From an uncultured Bacteroidia bacterium (GTDB lineage: Bacteria > Bacteroidota > Bacteroidia > Bacteroidales > F082): 64,000 nucleotides of DNA. Below are positions 35,664 to 44,314 of the stretch, piece after piece; position 1 is the first letter of the stretch, and every line of letters starts with the position of its first letter. The DNA lies in contig CADCGK010000004.1 of the NCBI GenBank assembly GCA_902800965.1, forward strand, positions 1-64,000, in the 5' to 3' direction. The position numbers and the translations under genes were made by a program. Under the pieces are notes generated by a model. That model saw nothing but the letters and a program-made list of their open reading frames with translations. It was not told the origin of the DNA and did not search any database.

Positions 35664-36383
35664 TTATTGTCCGTCAAAGTCTTTATGGAAGTTGGTCTGG
35701 TAGAGGTGCCGTTTGGTATTGTCGTATTCGTATGAGACTCTTTCCCAGATTTCCACTCTTTTCTTAATGCCCAGGATGTGCTTTGTGGTGGTAAGCAGGT
35801 CTTCGTTCAGATGATGATATACAGTGCCTGAGATGCCTACGTAGAAAGGCCTCAGTGATTTCTGACAGATGGTCTTGGCCTTGTCGATCGTTGTGCCATA
35901 CCAAGCGATGTGCTGGAAGTTGTGGTCACTGGTGACTTTGGTTCCCAACACGTTGCCATGGTCGATTCCCATGGAGAAATTGAGATGACAATGCTTTTCA
36001 AACGGCTCTCTCAGCTGGACGCTGAAGAGGTCTGCGATTCTAAGTGCGGTGTCCACGACGTACGACGAGTCGTGTTGCTCTTTGGGATAGACCAGCAGGA
36101 AGCTGTCGGGGGAGAAGCAGTTGAAATGTCCACCTGTCTCTTTGCAAACTTCCTTGAGTGCATGGTAATACATCTTATACACCCTTGCGGCGAGTCGTTT
36201 GCTCGTCTTTTGTAGCAGCGGGAGGTTCTTGATCTCAAAATAAATGACAGTGCCATCAACTACGATGGCGCTGCATTCGTCGTCAAGGGAGTCGATGGCA
36301 CTGAAGTCGCTTGATACTGAGTAAGAGAACTCTACGTCTGACAAGGATGTTGTTTTGGCTTTTATGCTCTCAACGATACTCAT
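35664..36383 (-). CDS. Degenerate class III nucleotide-cyclase-like protein
   Basis: 239 residues from ATG 36383, 9 bases after the yebC stop. The order of the four class III cyclase segments can be followed: AIVVDGTVIYFEIKNL, HFNCFSPDSFLLVYP, LNFSMGIDHGNVLGT and WYGTTIDKAKTI. The first metal Asp is Glu or shifted, the usual Asn of the VN-A-RL motif is Asp and the transition-state Arg is not evident, so activity is doubtful. It could be a sensor, a pseudo-cyclase or a cyclase with altered base preference. Confidence 0.65.
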   Translation of the reverse strand: MSIVESIKAKTTSLSDVEFSYSVSSDFSAIDSLDDECSAIVVDGTVIYFEIKNLPLLQKTSKRLAARVYKMYYHALKEVCKETGGHFNCFSPDSFLLVYPKEQHDSSYVVDTALRIADLFSVQLREPFEKHCHLNFSMGIDHGNVLGTKVTSDHNFQHIAWYGTTIDKAKTICQKSLRPFYVGISGTVYHHLNEDLLTTTKHILGIKKRVEIWERVSYEYDNTKRHLYQTNFHKDFDGQ

Positions 36384-36392
36384 GACAAACAA

Positions 36393-37121
36393 TTATTCCA
36401 TGTTGGTATAGACGGCTTGAACGTCTTCGTCTTCGTCGAGTTTGTCAAGGAATTTCTCGATTTCCACCATCTGTTCGTCGGTGAAGCTGACGGTGCTGTT
36501 GGGGAAACGTTGGAGGTTGGCCTTGATGATGTTGATCTTGCGTTCTTCGAGGGCGTCATGCATGGTGCCGTAGTCGGTCCAGGCGGTATAGATGGTTGTT
36601 GTGGTGGTGCCTTCTTCCTCGTCGGTCTCGGTGACGATTTCGTCGAGGCCGTAGTCGATGAGTTCGAGTTCCAGTTCGTCCTTGTCCATGCCGGCGGGCA
36701 TATCGATTTCAAACACAGCCTTGCGGGTGAACATGAATTCGAGGGAACCCATGGGGAGGAAGGAGCCTCCGCACTTGTTGAAATACGACTTCACGTTGGC
36801 CACGGTGCGGGTGGTGTTGTCGGTGGCACAATCCACCATGCACTGGATGCCGAAGGGGCCTTTGCCTTCGTAGGTGACTTCCACGAGGTTGGCGGCGTCC
36901 TTATCGGTGGCGCGCTTGATAGCGGCATCGATGTTGTCCTTGGGCATGTTCTCAGCCTTGGCGTTCAGGATGGCCTGGCGGAGTTTGGGGTTCATGTCGG
37001 GATCTGGACCGCCTTCCTTGGCAGCGATGGTGATTAACTTACCGAGTTTCGGGAACACTCTTGACATGTGTCCCCATCTTTTCATTTTAGCCGCTTTGCG
37101 GTATTCAAAAGCTCTTCCCAT
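36393..37121 (-). CDS. yebC: YebC/PmpR-family protein
   Basis: 242 residues starting at ATG 37121 (MGRAFEYRKAAK), a normal start and length; a longer frame would run through the promoter. The hallmarks are WGHMSRVFPKLGKLITIAAKEGG and KGPFGIQCMVDCATDN. YebC proteins are transcription regulators, and some ease ribosome stalling. The promoter TTTG-N21-TATCTTTG lies at 37189-37157 on the minus strand. Confidence 0.93.
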   Translation of the reverse strand: MGRAFEYRKAAKMKRWGHMSRVFPKLGKLITIAAKEGGPDPDMNPKLRQAILNAKAENMPKDNIDAAIKRATDKDAANLVEVTYEGKGPFGIQCMVDCATDNTTRTVANVKSYFNKCGGSFLPMGSLEFMFTRKAVFEIDMPAGMDKDELELELIDYGLDEIVTETDEEEGTTTTTIYTAWTDYGTMHDALEERKINIIKANLQRFPNSTVSFTDEQMVEIEKFLDKLDEDEDVQAVYTNME

Positions 37122-37156
37122 ATTGTGTGATATTTCTTGTTTTAAATATGAAGTTG

Positions 37157-37189
37157 CAAAGATACAAAGAATTGTTTTAATTTCGCAAA
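37157..37189 (-). promoter_or_regulatory. yebC promoter
   Basis: TTTG (37189-37186) and TATCTTTG (37164-37157) on the minus strand, 21 bases apart. It fixes the yebC start at 37121. Confidence 0.7.
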
Positions 37190-37202
37190 GAAATTTTAAA
37201 AC

Positions 37203-37544
37203 ATGAAAGTCTTGGTTTTGAGTGAGCGTGACGACTGTTGCGGACCGATGGCCGCGGCCTTTCTCCGTGATTATTCCGAGAAGCTTGAGGTGGTCTCTGC
37301 GGGACGGCACCCGGCCGACAAGTTGCCACCTTTGATTGTTGAGGCCATGCGGGAGTGTTTGATCGACCTGGAAGGGTATGAGCCTAAAGCGTTGTCATCG
37401 GTGGATCTTGAGGCGTTTGACGTGGTTTATGAATGCCCCGACCTATCTTGTCCAACGGAACTTCAAGCTTGCCGTGAGTTGCGCGATTTTGTTAAGAACG
37501 AGTCGTTCTTGTTTTATCGCCGCCTTCCGTCTTCTTTTTCATGA
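37203..37544 (+). CDS. Low-molecular-weight phosphatase/arsenate-reductase-like protein lacking the catalytic loop
   Basis: 113 residues. The fold pattern VLVLS...MAAAFLRDY...LEVVSAGRHPADKLPPLIVEAM...IDLEGYEPKAL follows LMW protein tyrosine phosphatases and ArsC. In the active-site C-x5-R loop the nucleophile position is Ser7 and the Arg position is Cys13, and the loop reads SERDDCCG. The usual catalysis is therefore not possible. The two adjacent cysteines (C12-C13) might serve another redox or metal role. It is divergent from yebC. Confidence 0.62.
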   Translation: MKVLVLSERDDCCGPMAAAFLRDYSEKLEVVSAGRHPADKLPPLIVEAMRECLIDLEGYEPKALSSVDLEAFDVVYECPDLSCPTELQACRELRDFVKNESFLFYRRLPSSFS

Positions 37545-37560
37545 CTTCTGTATTCCAACA

Positions 37561-37588
37561 AAAAAGCCGCTCGATCGAGCGGCTTTTT
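37561..37588. terminator. Perfect-palindrome terminator
   Basis: A 28-bp perfect palindrome (AAAAAGCCGCTCGA and its complement) with a T-run on both strands, between convergent genes. Confidence 0.92.
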
Positions 37589-37639
37589 ATTTCAGAGTAA
37601 GAGAAAAACTCCTCACTCCTCACTTCTAACTCCTCACTA

Positions 37640-38206
37640 TTAAGCTTCGGTGTTTTCAGCAGGAGCTTCCTCAGTGGCAGGAGCCTCTTCGGCAGGAGCT
37701 TCAGCGGCCTCAGCGGCAGCTTCCTCAGCCTTCTTGGCTTCGAGCTCAGCGAGTCTCTTCTTAGCAAGTTCTTCAGCGCGGGCTTCATTGACTTTCTTCT
37801 CGGCTTCCAGACGGGTCTTCTTTTCACCTCTGACCTTTTCTTCCTTGGTCTTGGCGATCTGTTCCATCTTAGCTTCCTTTTCCTTCATCCAGTTCTGGAA
37901 CTTGACTTCGGCTTGTTCTTCGGTCATGGCACCCTTCTTCACGCCTTGGAGGAGGTGATACTTCAGCATCACGCCCTTCTTGGAGAGCAAGGAACGAACA
38001 GTGTCTGTCGGGACAGCACCAACGCTGTACCAATACAGGGCACGGTCGAACTTCAGGTTGATCTGAGCGGGCTCAGTCAAAGGGTTGTAGGTACCGATCT
38101 TTTCAATGAATCTACCGTCACGTGGTGAACGGCCATCAGCAATTACAATGTGATAGAAAGGCTGACCCTTCTTACCATGTCTTTGCAATCTGATTTTTGC
38201 TGGCAT
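37640..38206 (-). CDS. rpsP: 30S ribosomal protein S16 with long Ala/Glu-rich tail
   Basis: 188 residues. Residues 1-80 are canonical S16 ([43 protein letters not shown]). About 100 further residues form a charged helix ([20 protein letters not shown]) and an Ala/Glu/Pro-rich end, an extension seen in Bacteroidetes S16. The promoter TACTTTTG lies at 38275-38268 (minus strand). Confidence 0.95.
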   Translation of the reverse strand: MPAKIRLQRHGKKGQPFYHIVIADGRSPRDGRFIEKIGTYNPLTEPAQINLKFDRALYWYSVGAVPTDTVRSLLSKKGVMLKYHLLQGVKKGAMTEEQAEVKFQNWMKEKEAKMEQIAKTKEEKVRGEKKTRLEAEKKVNEARAEELAKKRLAELEAKKAEEAAAEAAEAPAEEAPATEEAPAENTEA

Positions 38207-38267
38207 AATTTAATGTTTTAAGTTGATTATGAATGAATTAACTAAAACCTACCCGAGGTTTCGGCTG

Positions 38268-38275
38268 CAAAAGTA
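38268..38275 (-). promoter_or_regulatory. -7 promoter element of rpsP
   Basis: TACTTTTG on the minus strand, about 60 bp before the rpsP start, which leaves a leader. Confidence 0.55.
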
Positions 38276-38316
38276 CAACATTTTATTGAACTGACAATGG
38301 GAAGGCGAAAAAAAAC

Positions 38317-38389
38317 TATTTTTGCAGCGGTTTTTAGAAGGGTCGAGGAGACGCGAGACTTGAGGACGCGTGTCCCGAAGTCTCGCGTC
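38317..38389 (+). promoter_or_regulatory. Promoter and 12-bp leader hairpin of the DMT transporter gene
   Basis: TATTTTTG (38317-38324) is followed by a perfect 12-bp inverted repeat, GACGCGAGACTT at 38350-38361 and its complement at 38378-38389, in the transcript leader. A related sequence is found inside the GH20 gene near 42442-42472. Confidence 0.6.
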
Positions 38390-38405
38390 CCGTGTCAAAA
38401 TAAAA

Positions 38406-39311
38406 ATGAAAAAGAATCTGCATTGGGGTTATTTGGCGGGCATCATCTCGGGTATCACCTACGGGATGAACCCACTTTTCGGCGTACCAGTCATCAACAA
38501 GGGGCTGGACGTCAACTCGCTGTTGTTTTACCGTTATGGCGTCGCCACTTTGTTGATGCTGGCATTCATGCTGGTCGCCAAGAAACAGATACGCATCAGC
38601 TGGAAGCAGTTCGGGCTGATGACGATACTCGGTATCCTGTTCACGGGTTGCAGCATCACTTTGTTTGAGGCATACAAATACATCCCATCGGGCATTGCCA
38701 CGAGCATCCTCTATGTCTATCCCATCATGGTGGCGCTCATCATGATGTTTTTCAAGCAGTTCCCAACATGGCAGACCTGGGTATCCATTTTCGCTGGCGT
38801 GGCGGGAGCCGTGTTGCTTTCCATGAAGGGCGGGGGTGGCTTCATCGACTGGAAAGGCATCGCCTTGGTAGTCGCTTCAGGCTTGTGCTATACCATCTTT
38901 ATCGTGATGGTCAACCTCAGCAAACAGGTGAAGGCCATTCCTAACCTCACGCTGACTTTCTATTGCTTCTTCATCGGTTCGCTGATGTTGTTTGCCCTCT
39001 CAGGTTTCGGCGTCCATCTGAATCCTGTGCCTGATGCCGTGAGCTGGCTCAATGTGTTGGGTCTGGCCGTATTGCCAACGGCGGTTGCCACCATCACGTT
39101 AGCTGCTTCCAGCAAGGCGGTGGGAGCCACCAAGACCTCGGTCCTTGGCATCTTGGAGCCCCTGACGGCCATCGTCATCGGTACGCTGGTCTTCAAGGAG
39201 GCTTTCACGCTCAATGTCGCCTTTGGTGTCGTCCTGATTTTGTTTGCCATCTTGTTCATGATCCTGACTGAGAAAAAACCTTCTTCCAATCCTAAATCTT
39301 CCGAACCATGA
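38406..39311 (+). CDS. EamA/DMT-family membrane transporter
   Basis: 301 residues from ATG 38406 (MKKNLHWGYLAG); an earlier in-frame start lies in the leader hairpin. Ten membrane helices in two EamA halves (about 5-135 and 150-290), with KYIPSGIATSILYVYPIMV and GATKTSVLGILEPLTAIVIG as the two signature ends. It probably exports or imports a small metabolite; the substrate is unknown. The stop overlaps the next start (ATGA). Confidence 0.88.
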   Translation: MKKNLHWGYLAGIISGITYGMNPLFGVPVINKGLDVNSLLFYRYGVATLLMLAFMLVAKKQIRISWKQFGLMTILGILFTGCSITLFEAYKYIPSGIATSILYVYPIMVALIMMFFKQFPTWQTWVSIFAGVAGAVLLSMKGGGGFIDWKGIALVVASGLCYTIFIVMVNLSKQVKAIPNLTLTFYCFFIGSLMLFALSGFGVHLNPVPDAVSWLNVLGLAVLPTAVATITLAASSKAVGATKTSVLGILEPLTAIVIGTLVFKEAFTLNVAFGVVLILFAILFMILTEKKPSSNPKSSEP

Positions 39312-39610
39312 AAAAAGTCCGCATCACTGCCATCCGCCAGACGGTCTATCCTGACTTGATGGCCAAATACGAGAACCCCATTGAGCATACCTGCGACGTA
39401 AGGGAAGGGGATCAATGGATCTCCATTGATGGGCAACGTCCGGAAGGTCTATGCCCTTCGGCATGGGATTCCATGAGGCCTTTCGTGGAGGCTTTGTCTA
39501 AAGGAGAAGGCAACTTTTACGATGGCTGGATGCAGAACCCTATGAGCGCCATGATCAGCTGCAATGATGGTTTCCGGCCGTTCAGCTTTTACATCGAAGT
39601 GGTGGAGTGA
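39308..39610 (+). CDS. TIGR04076-family small protein
   Basis: 100 residues. The CDVREGDQWISIDGQRPEGLCPSAWDSM and NPMSAMISCNDGFRPFSF segments match the TIGR04076 family, whose function is unknown but which has conserved cysteines suggestive of metal or redox binding. It is translationally coupled to the DMT transporter. Confidence 0.8.
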   Translation: MKKVRITAIRQTVYPDLMAKYENPIEHTCDVREGDQWISIDGQRPEGLCPSAWDSMRPFVEALSKGEGNFYDGWMQNPMSAMISCNDGFRPFSFYIEVVE

Positions 39611-41227
39611 TTATTCGAACTTCTTCCCGTTCCAAACGTATCGAATGGTGTAGAAATCCGGGTTGATATAGATGCCACTCTCGTCTCTGGTGGATGCACC
39701 GTCATTCCGTTCGGAGAGTGCGTAATACTCGATGCCATTGTCGTAGAAACTGAGGAGGTAGTTCTCCAATTTGATGGAGTTGTCCTCGTTTAGCGTGTAG
39801 GCTTCAAACTCCTCAGGAAGGGGTACGGGCAGATCCACAATCGTTTCTTTGAAGCTGCCGTTTTGGTAATACCAAGAATGGAGGTCCATAAGTTTTTCGT
39901 CTTCTCCATATTTGGCGATAATCACAAGCTGTTTGTCGCCAGCTGGATACGTCTGGAATCTGACAGAACGGACATCGCCCTTGAAGTAGGCATCAAAGCC
40001 GTTGTGCTCATCAGCATGGCAAAAGAAATGGTCAAAATCTCCAAATTCAGGGGCTTTGAAGTTGTATTGAAGTGCATTGAAAATGGCTTTGGCATCGGCC
40101 GAGAGGTTTTCTGATTCATTCACTTCGTTATCCAAGATGACAGTGAGAGGATAGCTGTACACACGGATTTGATCGATGGCCGAGTGCTCGTCTTTGGCGG
40201 TGTAGTCGATGAAGATGTCGCGTTTTTTGAAGAGCTTGTCGTGTGCGAGTTGCTGGGTGATGACATAATGGCCGTCTTTCATGCCTTGGCTGACGACGGT
40301 GTCTTTCATCCAGTAGCCTTTGTCGTAGTCCAGCACATTTTGGATGGGATAGCCCAAGGCGATGGGCTTGCTTAAGATCCTACTGACATCGAGTTCGGAA
40401 TCATAGTTAAGATCTTGGGCGACACCGCATAAGGGCGATTCCAGGGTGTAGCCTTCAACGATGCCGTCTTTGGTGTCGAGAAGCGCCAACACATTGCCTT
40501 CTTCATCCATTACTTTTGGGTCGCTGGGACATTCGCTACCAATGGCAATGGTAGCGTATTTCCCCTGAGGGTAATAACAGAAATCACCAGATGCCAACTG
40601 CACGGAATTGGTCAAATAAACGGACTCGGGGTCTTTTTCAAATCCTTTGCCATTCCAGTTGTATTTGACGGGCCAATAGCCAAAATTGGCAACAAACATA
40701 GCGTCGTTGCTGAAATAGAAGAAGTTGTCGTAGCTTTCGGAATAGAACTCTTGAAGGCGATGGAACTCCTTGGGGAATAGCTGGTTGATGTCGCAGTCGG
40801 TGAGTTTGGTGCCGTCGTAATGGACTGCAAAAAGCTTTCTGCCGCAATCTGACTCTTCCAGGCCATATCCATGAACGTCTTTGATAACGATGCCCATCCA
40901 TGAATGGTCAAGCATCTCGAAGCATTTCAGCCAATATTTCGCGGCGATATAATTGTCATCTTCGGCGAAACCCCGTGGAATGACATAATCGTAGGTCAGT
41001 TCGGTCTTGTTGACGGTGTCAGTGGATTCTTCCTGGGTGAAGTATTCCATGTTGATCGCTTCGTCGATGACGGGTTTAACCTCTGGATGCTCCACAAGGA
41101 GATTCCAAACCTTGAAGGCGACGTTTTCCTTGGGCTCGACGTAACTATAGGCTTTAGGGCTTCTTTCACATGAAAAGAGCATGAAAGCGCAAATTGCGGT
41201 GATGATGAGTAGGGATGTTTTTTTCAT
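39611..41227 (-). CDS. Large lipoprotein of unknown function
   Basis: 538 residues with lipobox (MLFSC) and a mostly beta-rich mature part with many Tyr/Asp, and no recognised catalytic motif. Its end directly abuts the end of the TIGR04076 gene (convergent, zero gap). It is probably an outer-membrane or periplasmic lipoprotein. Confidence 0.7.
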   Translation of the reverse strand: MKKTSLLIITAICAFMLFSCERSPKAYSYVEPKENVAFKVWNLLVEHPEVKPVIDEAINMEYFTQEESTDTVNKTELTYDYVIPRGFAEDDNYIAAKYWLKCFEMLDHSWMGIVIKDVHGYGLEESDCGRKLFAVHYDGTKLTDCDINQLFPKEFHRLQEFYSESYDNFFYFSNDAMFVANFGYWPVKYNWNGKGFEKDPESVYLTNSVQLASGDFCYYPQGKYATIAIGSECPSDPKVMDEEGNVLALLDTKDGIVEGYTLESPLCGVAQDLNYDSELDVSRILSKPIALGYPIQNVLDYDKGYWMKDTVVSQGMKDGHYVITQQLAHDKLFKKRDIFIDYTAKDEHSAIDQIRVYSYPLTVILDNEVNESENLSADAKAIFNALQYNFKAPEFGDFDHFFCHADEHNGFDAYFKGDVRSVRFQTYPAGDKQLVIIAKYGEDEKLMDLHSWYYQNGSFKETIVDLPVPLPEEFEAYTLNEDNSIKLENYLLSFYDNGIEYYALSERNDGASTRDESGIYINPDFYTIRYVWNGKKFE

Positions 41228-41272
41228 AATGGGAATGGTTTTGCGAGCAAAGATAATAAAAAATGTATTGGA

Positions 41273-43141
41273 TCACCTTTTCATAAAAGAATATCCTTTT
41301 GCTTCCCACACGGGCATCTCACGGGCGACGATGATGCTGTAAAACCGATTGAAGTCATCGGATTGTTTGTTCCATCCGCGTTCGGCAATGCCCAGTGCTT
41401 TTGGAAGCATCTGATAGGTGGCATCGTCGAAGCTTCGGAGTTGCGATGACCAAAGCGCTGCTTCGATGCCGATGATGTCACCAAGGTAGTCGTTAGGCTG
41501 GAGTTCGAACGTCTTTCGCTCGTCCACGTAGCCTGCCCAATGGAGGCCGATCTCGCGTGGGTCGGGGCTATAAGCCAAATCGAGGTAGGTATAGGAGGCG
41601 GGGGAGAGTACGACGGGGAAGCCTTCGAGGCCTTTGGTGTTCCACACGTTGATGAAGTAAAGCGAACGTTTGAGTCGTTCTTCGGTTTCAGGCTCCAGGC
41701 CTCGGGCGATGTCTTCCCAGCCGGCAAGGCGGATGCCGCGTTGCTCGGCGAGGTCCAACATGCCGTTGATAAACAGCTCTTTCATTGCATGGCGGTCTTT
41801 TCCTGACCAGGCGCCGGCAGGCACTTCGTCACCACCGATATGGATGGCGGGTAGTGGCACCTCAGCCTCGCGGTGCAGTCGGATGACTTCTTCGAAGACC
41901 ACGTCGTAGAAATGGTAAACGCTGGGTAGATCAACGCTGAGCACGTTGTCGGTGAAGTCCTGGGCCGACCAATAATGCGAGGTATCGGCAGGATCTTGCA
42001 GGCGGTAGCTGGTGTCGCCAGAGCGCCGCTCGTAGGCTTGCATCGCTTTGATGGAGGCTCTTGAGTGGCCGGGGGTGTCGAACTCGGGAATCACACGGAT
42101 GTGGCGTTTCCAAGCGTATTGTATGATTTGCTGGTATTCCTCCGCTGTGTAGAAAGTTGTATTGCCGACCTGCCCATTGATGGTGGGTTTCAAGGCTAGG
42201 GTCTCTTTGAGATTCCAGTCGGGAAGGGCATGGCGGCCACCGAACTCGGTGAGTTCAGGCAGCTCCTTGATCTCTAGGCACCATGACTCGTCATCGGCGA
42301 TGTGGAAATGCAGGGTGTTCATCTTCCACGAGGCCATCAGGTCGATGACTTGGAGCACCTCATCAACGGTACGGTAGTCCCGTGCCACGTCGAGCATGAA
42401 GCCGCGGTAGGGGTAGTCGGGCCAGTCTTCGAGGGTTAGAGGGGACTCGAGACACGGGACGTCGGGACTCGCATTTCTGGATAGCTTTGACAGGGTGACT
42501 TGGGCATAGAAAGCGCCGTCGTCGTCATCAGCTTCTACGATGGGATTCCCGTTGGCATCGGTGGTGATGCGGTACCATCCATAGGGATGTGTTTCAGTTG
42601 CTTCCATGGATTCGGTGCCATATCGGATGCGCTTGATTTGCGGGATGATGTCGGCAGGTTGGACTTCATCATGGCGGACTTCATGGGTGGGTCCTTCGGG
42701 CGGTAATTCTTGGAGATGATAGATGATATCCATCGGCAGGTCAGGCTTGCCTTGTTGTTGCAGGATGAAAGCCTCGGGGGCCCATCGCTGGCGGGGCAAT
42801 GGACGGCCATAGTATTTTAGGGTGATGGTGCCAGAATGGGGAATGTCGATATACCAGGAAGTGCCTTGATAGTGATGCATCTTGGGGCCTTCCACCATGA
42901 TCTTGCCGTCATAGAGTTCTTGGAACCACACTCTTGAGCCTTCGGGCACGTTGTGGAGCACCAAGGTTTGCAAAGCCCTTCCGTCGGATTCTGTGTTGCC
43001 CTCGATCCATTCAGCGATGGGTGGGCGTGTGGCGTCGTCAGACGTCATTGCGAGCGTAGCGAAGCAATCCACTTGTCGTTGGCCACAGCCTGTTATTAAG
43101 AGCAGGAGCGCGAAAACAATATGTCGATGTATCAAGGACAT
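41273..43141 (-). CDS. GH20 beta-N-acetylhexosaminidase lipoprotein
   Basis: 622 residues. The lipobox is LITGC. A small N-terminal domain precedes the GH20 barrel (about 250-600), with the catalytic pair D438-E439 in HIGGDEVPAGAW and the VIPEFDTPGHS motif. It releases terminal N-acetylhexosamines from glycans. Two short repeat sequences lie in frame inside the gene: one just after the lipobox (43044-43070) and one near residue 225 (42442-42472). The start overlaps the ybaK end by 10 bp. Confidence 0.9.
   Translation of the reverse strand: MSLIHRHIVFALLLLITGCGQRQVDCFATLAMTSDDATRPPIAEWIEGNTESDGRALQTLVLHNVPEGSRVWFQELYDGKIMVEGPKMHHYQGTSWYIDIPHSGTITLKYYGRPLPRQRWAPEAFILQQQGKPDLPMDIIYHLQELPPEGPTHEVRHDEVQPADIIPQIKRIRYGTESMEATETHPYGWYRITTDANGNPIVEADDDDGAFYAQVTLSKLSRNASPDVPCLESPLTLEDWPDYPYRGFMLDVARDYRTVDEVLQVIDLMASWKMNTLHFHIADDESWCLEIKELPELTEFGGRHALPDWNLKETLALKPTINGQVGNTTFYTAEEYQQIIQYAWKRHIRVIPEFDTPGHSRASIKAMQAYERRSGDTSYRLQDPADTSHYWSAQDFTDNVLSVDLPSVYHFYDVVFEEVIRLHREAEVPLPAIHIGGDEVPAGAWSGKDRHAMKELFINGMLDLAEQRGIRLAGWEDIARGLEPETEERLKRSLYFINVWNTKGLEGFPVVLSPASYTYLDLAYSPDPREIGLHWAGYVDERKTFELQPNDYLGDIIGIEAALWSSQLRSFDDATYQMLPKALGIAERGWNKQSDDFNRFYSIIVAREMPVWEAKGYSFMKR
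43044..43070 (-). repeat. REP-like palindromic repeat inside the GH20 gene
   Basis: GTCATTGCGAGCGTAGCGAAGCAATCC-type sequence with the stem ATTGC (43047-43051) / GCAAT (43064-43068). It is a widespread bacterial repeat normally found between genes; read in frame it gives DCFATLAM in the linker after the lipidated Cys. Confidence 0.75.
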
Positions 43142-43617
43142 AAGTCGGCTACGGTCATCTCGGCCGCATGGATGAGATCTTGGGGATTGATTTTGAATTG
43201 GAGTCCGCGGACGCCGGCGCTCACGTAGATGATGTCGAACAGCTCGCAGGTCTCATGGATGAAGGTGGTGAAGGGCTTCTTCATGCCGATGGGCGAGCAT
43301 CCGCCGCGGATGTAGCCTGTGAGCGGCAGCAGTTCCTTCATAGGGATGAGGTCGCAGCTTTTGTTGCCCGTGACTTTGGCGGTCTTTTTCAGATCCACTT
43401 CCTCGTTGCCCGGGATGACGCAGACGAAGTGTCCTGTCTTGTCGCCTTTCAGCACCAGCGTCTTGAACACCTGGTCGATGTCTTCTCCCAGTTGGTCGGC
43501 GATATGTTGTGCCCCGAGGTCGTTTTCATCGACTTCGTAGGGGATCAGCTCATACTGGATTTTCTTTTGATCCAGGAGCCTGCACGCATTGGTTTTGTTG
43601 ATTTTGTCTTTTGACAT
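43132..43617 (-). CDS. ybaK: Cys-tRNA(Pro)/Cys-tRNA(Cys) deacylase YbaK
   Basis: 161 residues from ATG 43617 (MSKDKINKTNACRLL). YbaK features are FKTLVLKGDKTGHFVCVIPGNEEVDLKK, YIRGGCSPIGMKKPF and ISAGVRGLQ-like VSAGVRGLQF. It hydrolyses mischarged Cys-tRNA(Pro). The longer frame reaching into the nitroreductase gene is rejected. It lies 4 bp after the nitroreductase. Confidence 0.92.
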   Translation of the reverse strand: MSKDKINKTNACRLLDQKKIQYELIPYEVDENDLGAQHIADQLGEDIDQVFKTLVLKGDKTGHFVCVIPGNEEVDLKKTAKVTGNKSCDLIPMKELLPLTGYIRGGCSPIGMKKPFTTFIHETCELFDIIYVSAGVRGLQFKINPQDLIHAAEMTVADLCP

Positions 43618-43621
43618 AATT

Positions 43622-44314
43622 CTATATCCATTCAAAGTTTTCCTTTTGGGCGCCGATTTCAAAGTGGCATTTGGCGATGCCGAGGTCGATGGGCGCGTAG
43701 CCGTTGAGCAAGGTGAATCGGGTGCGGGCCTCCACCTTGTTGTCTTCATGGAGAACGAACGCAAACTTCTGCTGGTTGATGGCTGTGGGTGCCAGCAAGG
43801 CAGCCTCCATGCCACGGGTGAACCAGTCGGGGAGGGGAAGCCCTTTTCCTGTTGAACGCTTGTCTTCCGTCACATCGGCAATTGTTTTCCGTTGAGGATG
43901 TTGCCTTCCCTGGTTTTCTCCATAGCCGAGCGACACCACGCAAACGAGCTTTTCGTCTGGTAGTACTTGATATTGGTCAGGTTGCTTGCTAAACGACATT
44001 GCTACCCAGCAGGTGTTCAGTCCGAGGCATTGCGCCAGTAGCACCACTTTTTCGCCGTAATAGCCGAGATTGACGTCATCGCCTTTCTTGCCGATCATGG
44101 CGATATAATTGCTCACGCCGCGGAATTTGCTGTAATGGGCGATGCCGCTGGCGAAGGCCTTCGGTTCGTTGGTTACCAACTGGATGTGAAGGCCTCCTTC
44201 GCGGTTGCAATCGTCGATGAGGTCTTGTAGTTGTTGGATCTTTTCTGCCTCAATGGGCTTTTCGAGGTATTGCCGCACGCTGTGTCGGGTGCGGATGGCT
44301 TCTTCGAGTGTCAT
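43622..44314 (-). CDS. Nitroreductase-family flavoprotein
   Basis: 230 residues from ATG 44314 (MTLEEAIRTRHSVRQY), the classic FMN-binding start. A promoter -7 box (TATGTTTG, 44341-44334, minus strand) excludes the longer frame. The later segment YYGEKVVLLAQCLGLNTCWVAM and SLGYGE also fit the family. NAD(P)H-dependent reduction is expected; the substrate is unknown. Confidence 0.85.
   Translation of the reverse strand: MTLEEAIRTRHSVRQYLEKPIEAEKIQQLQDLIDDCNREGGLHIQLVTNEPKAFASGIAHYSKFRGVSNYIAMIGKKGDDVNLGYYGEKVVLLAQCLGLNTCWVAMSFSKQPDQYQVLPDEKLVCVVSLGYGENQGRQHPQRKTIADVTEDKRSTGKGLPLPDWFTRGMEAALLAPTAINQQKFAFVLHEDNKVEARTRFTLLNGYAPIDLGIAKCHFEIGAQKENFEWI

Noticed and set aside
35664..36383. Pycsar anti-phage cyclase
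   Set aside because: Key residues are altered and no effector gene is adjacent; the flanking genes are housekeeping.
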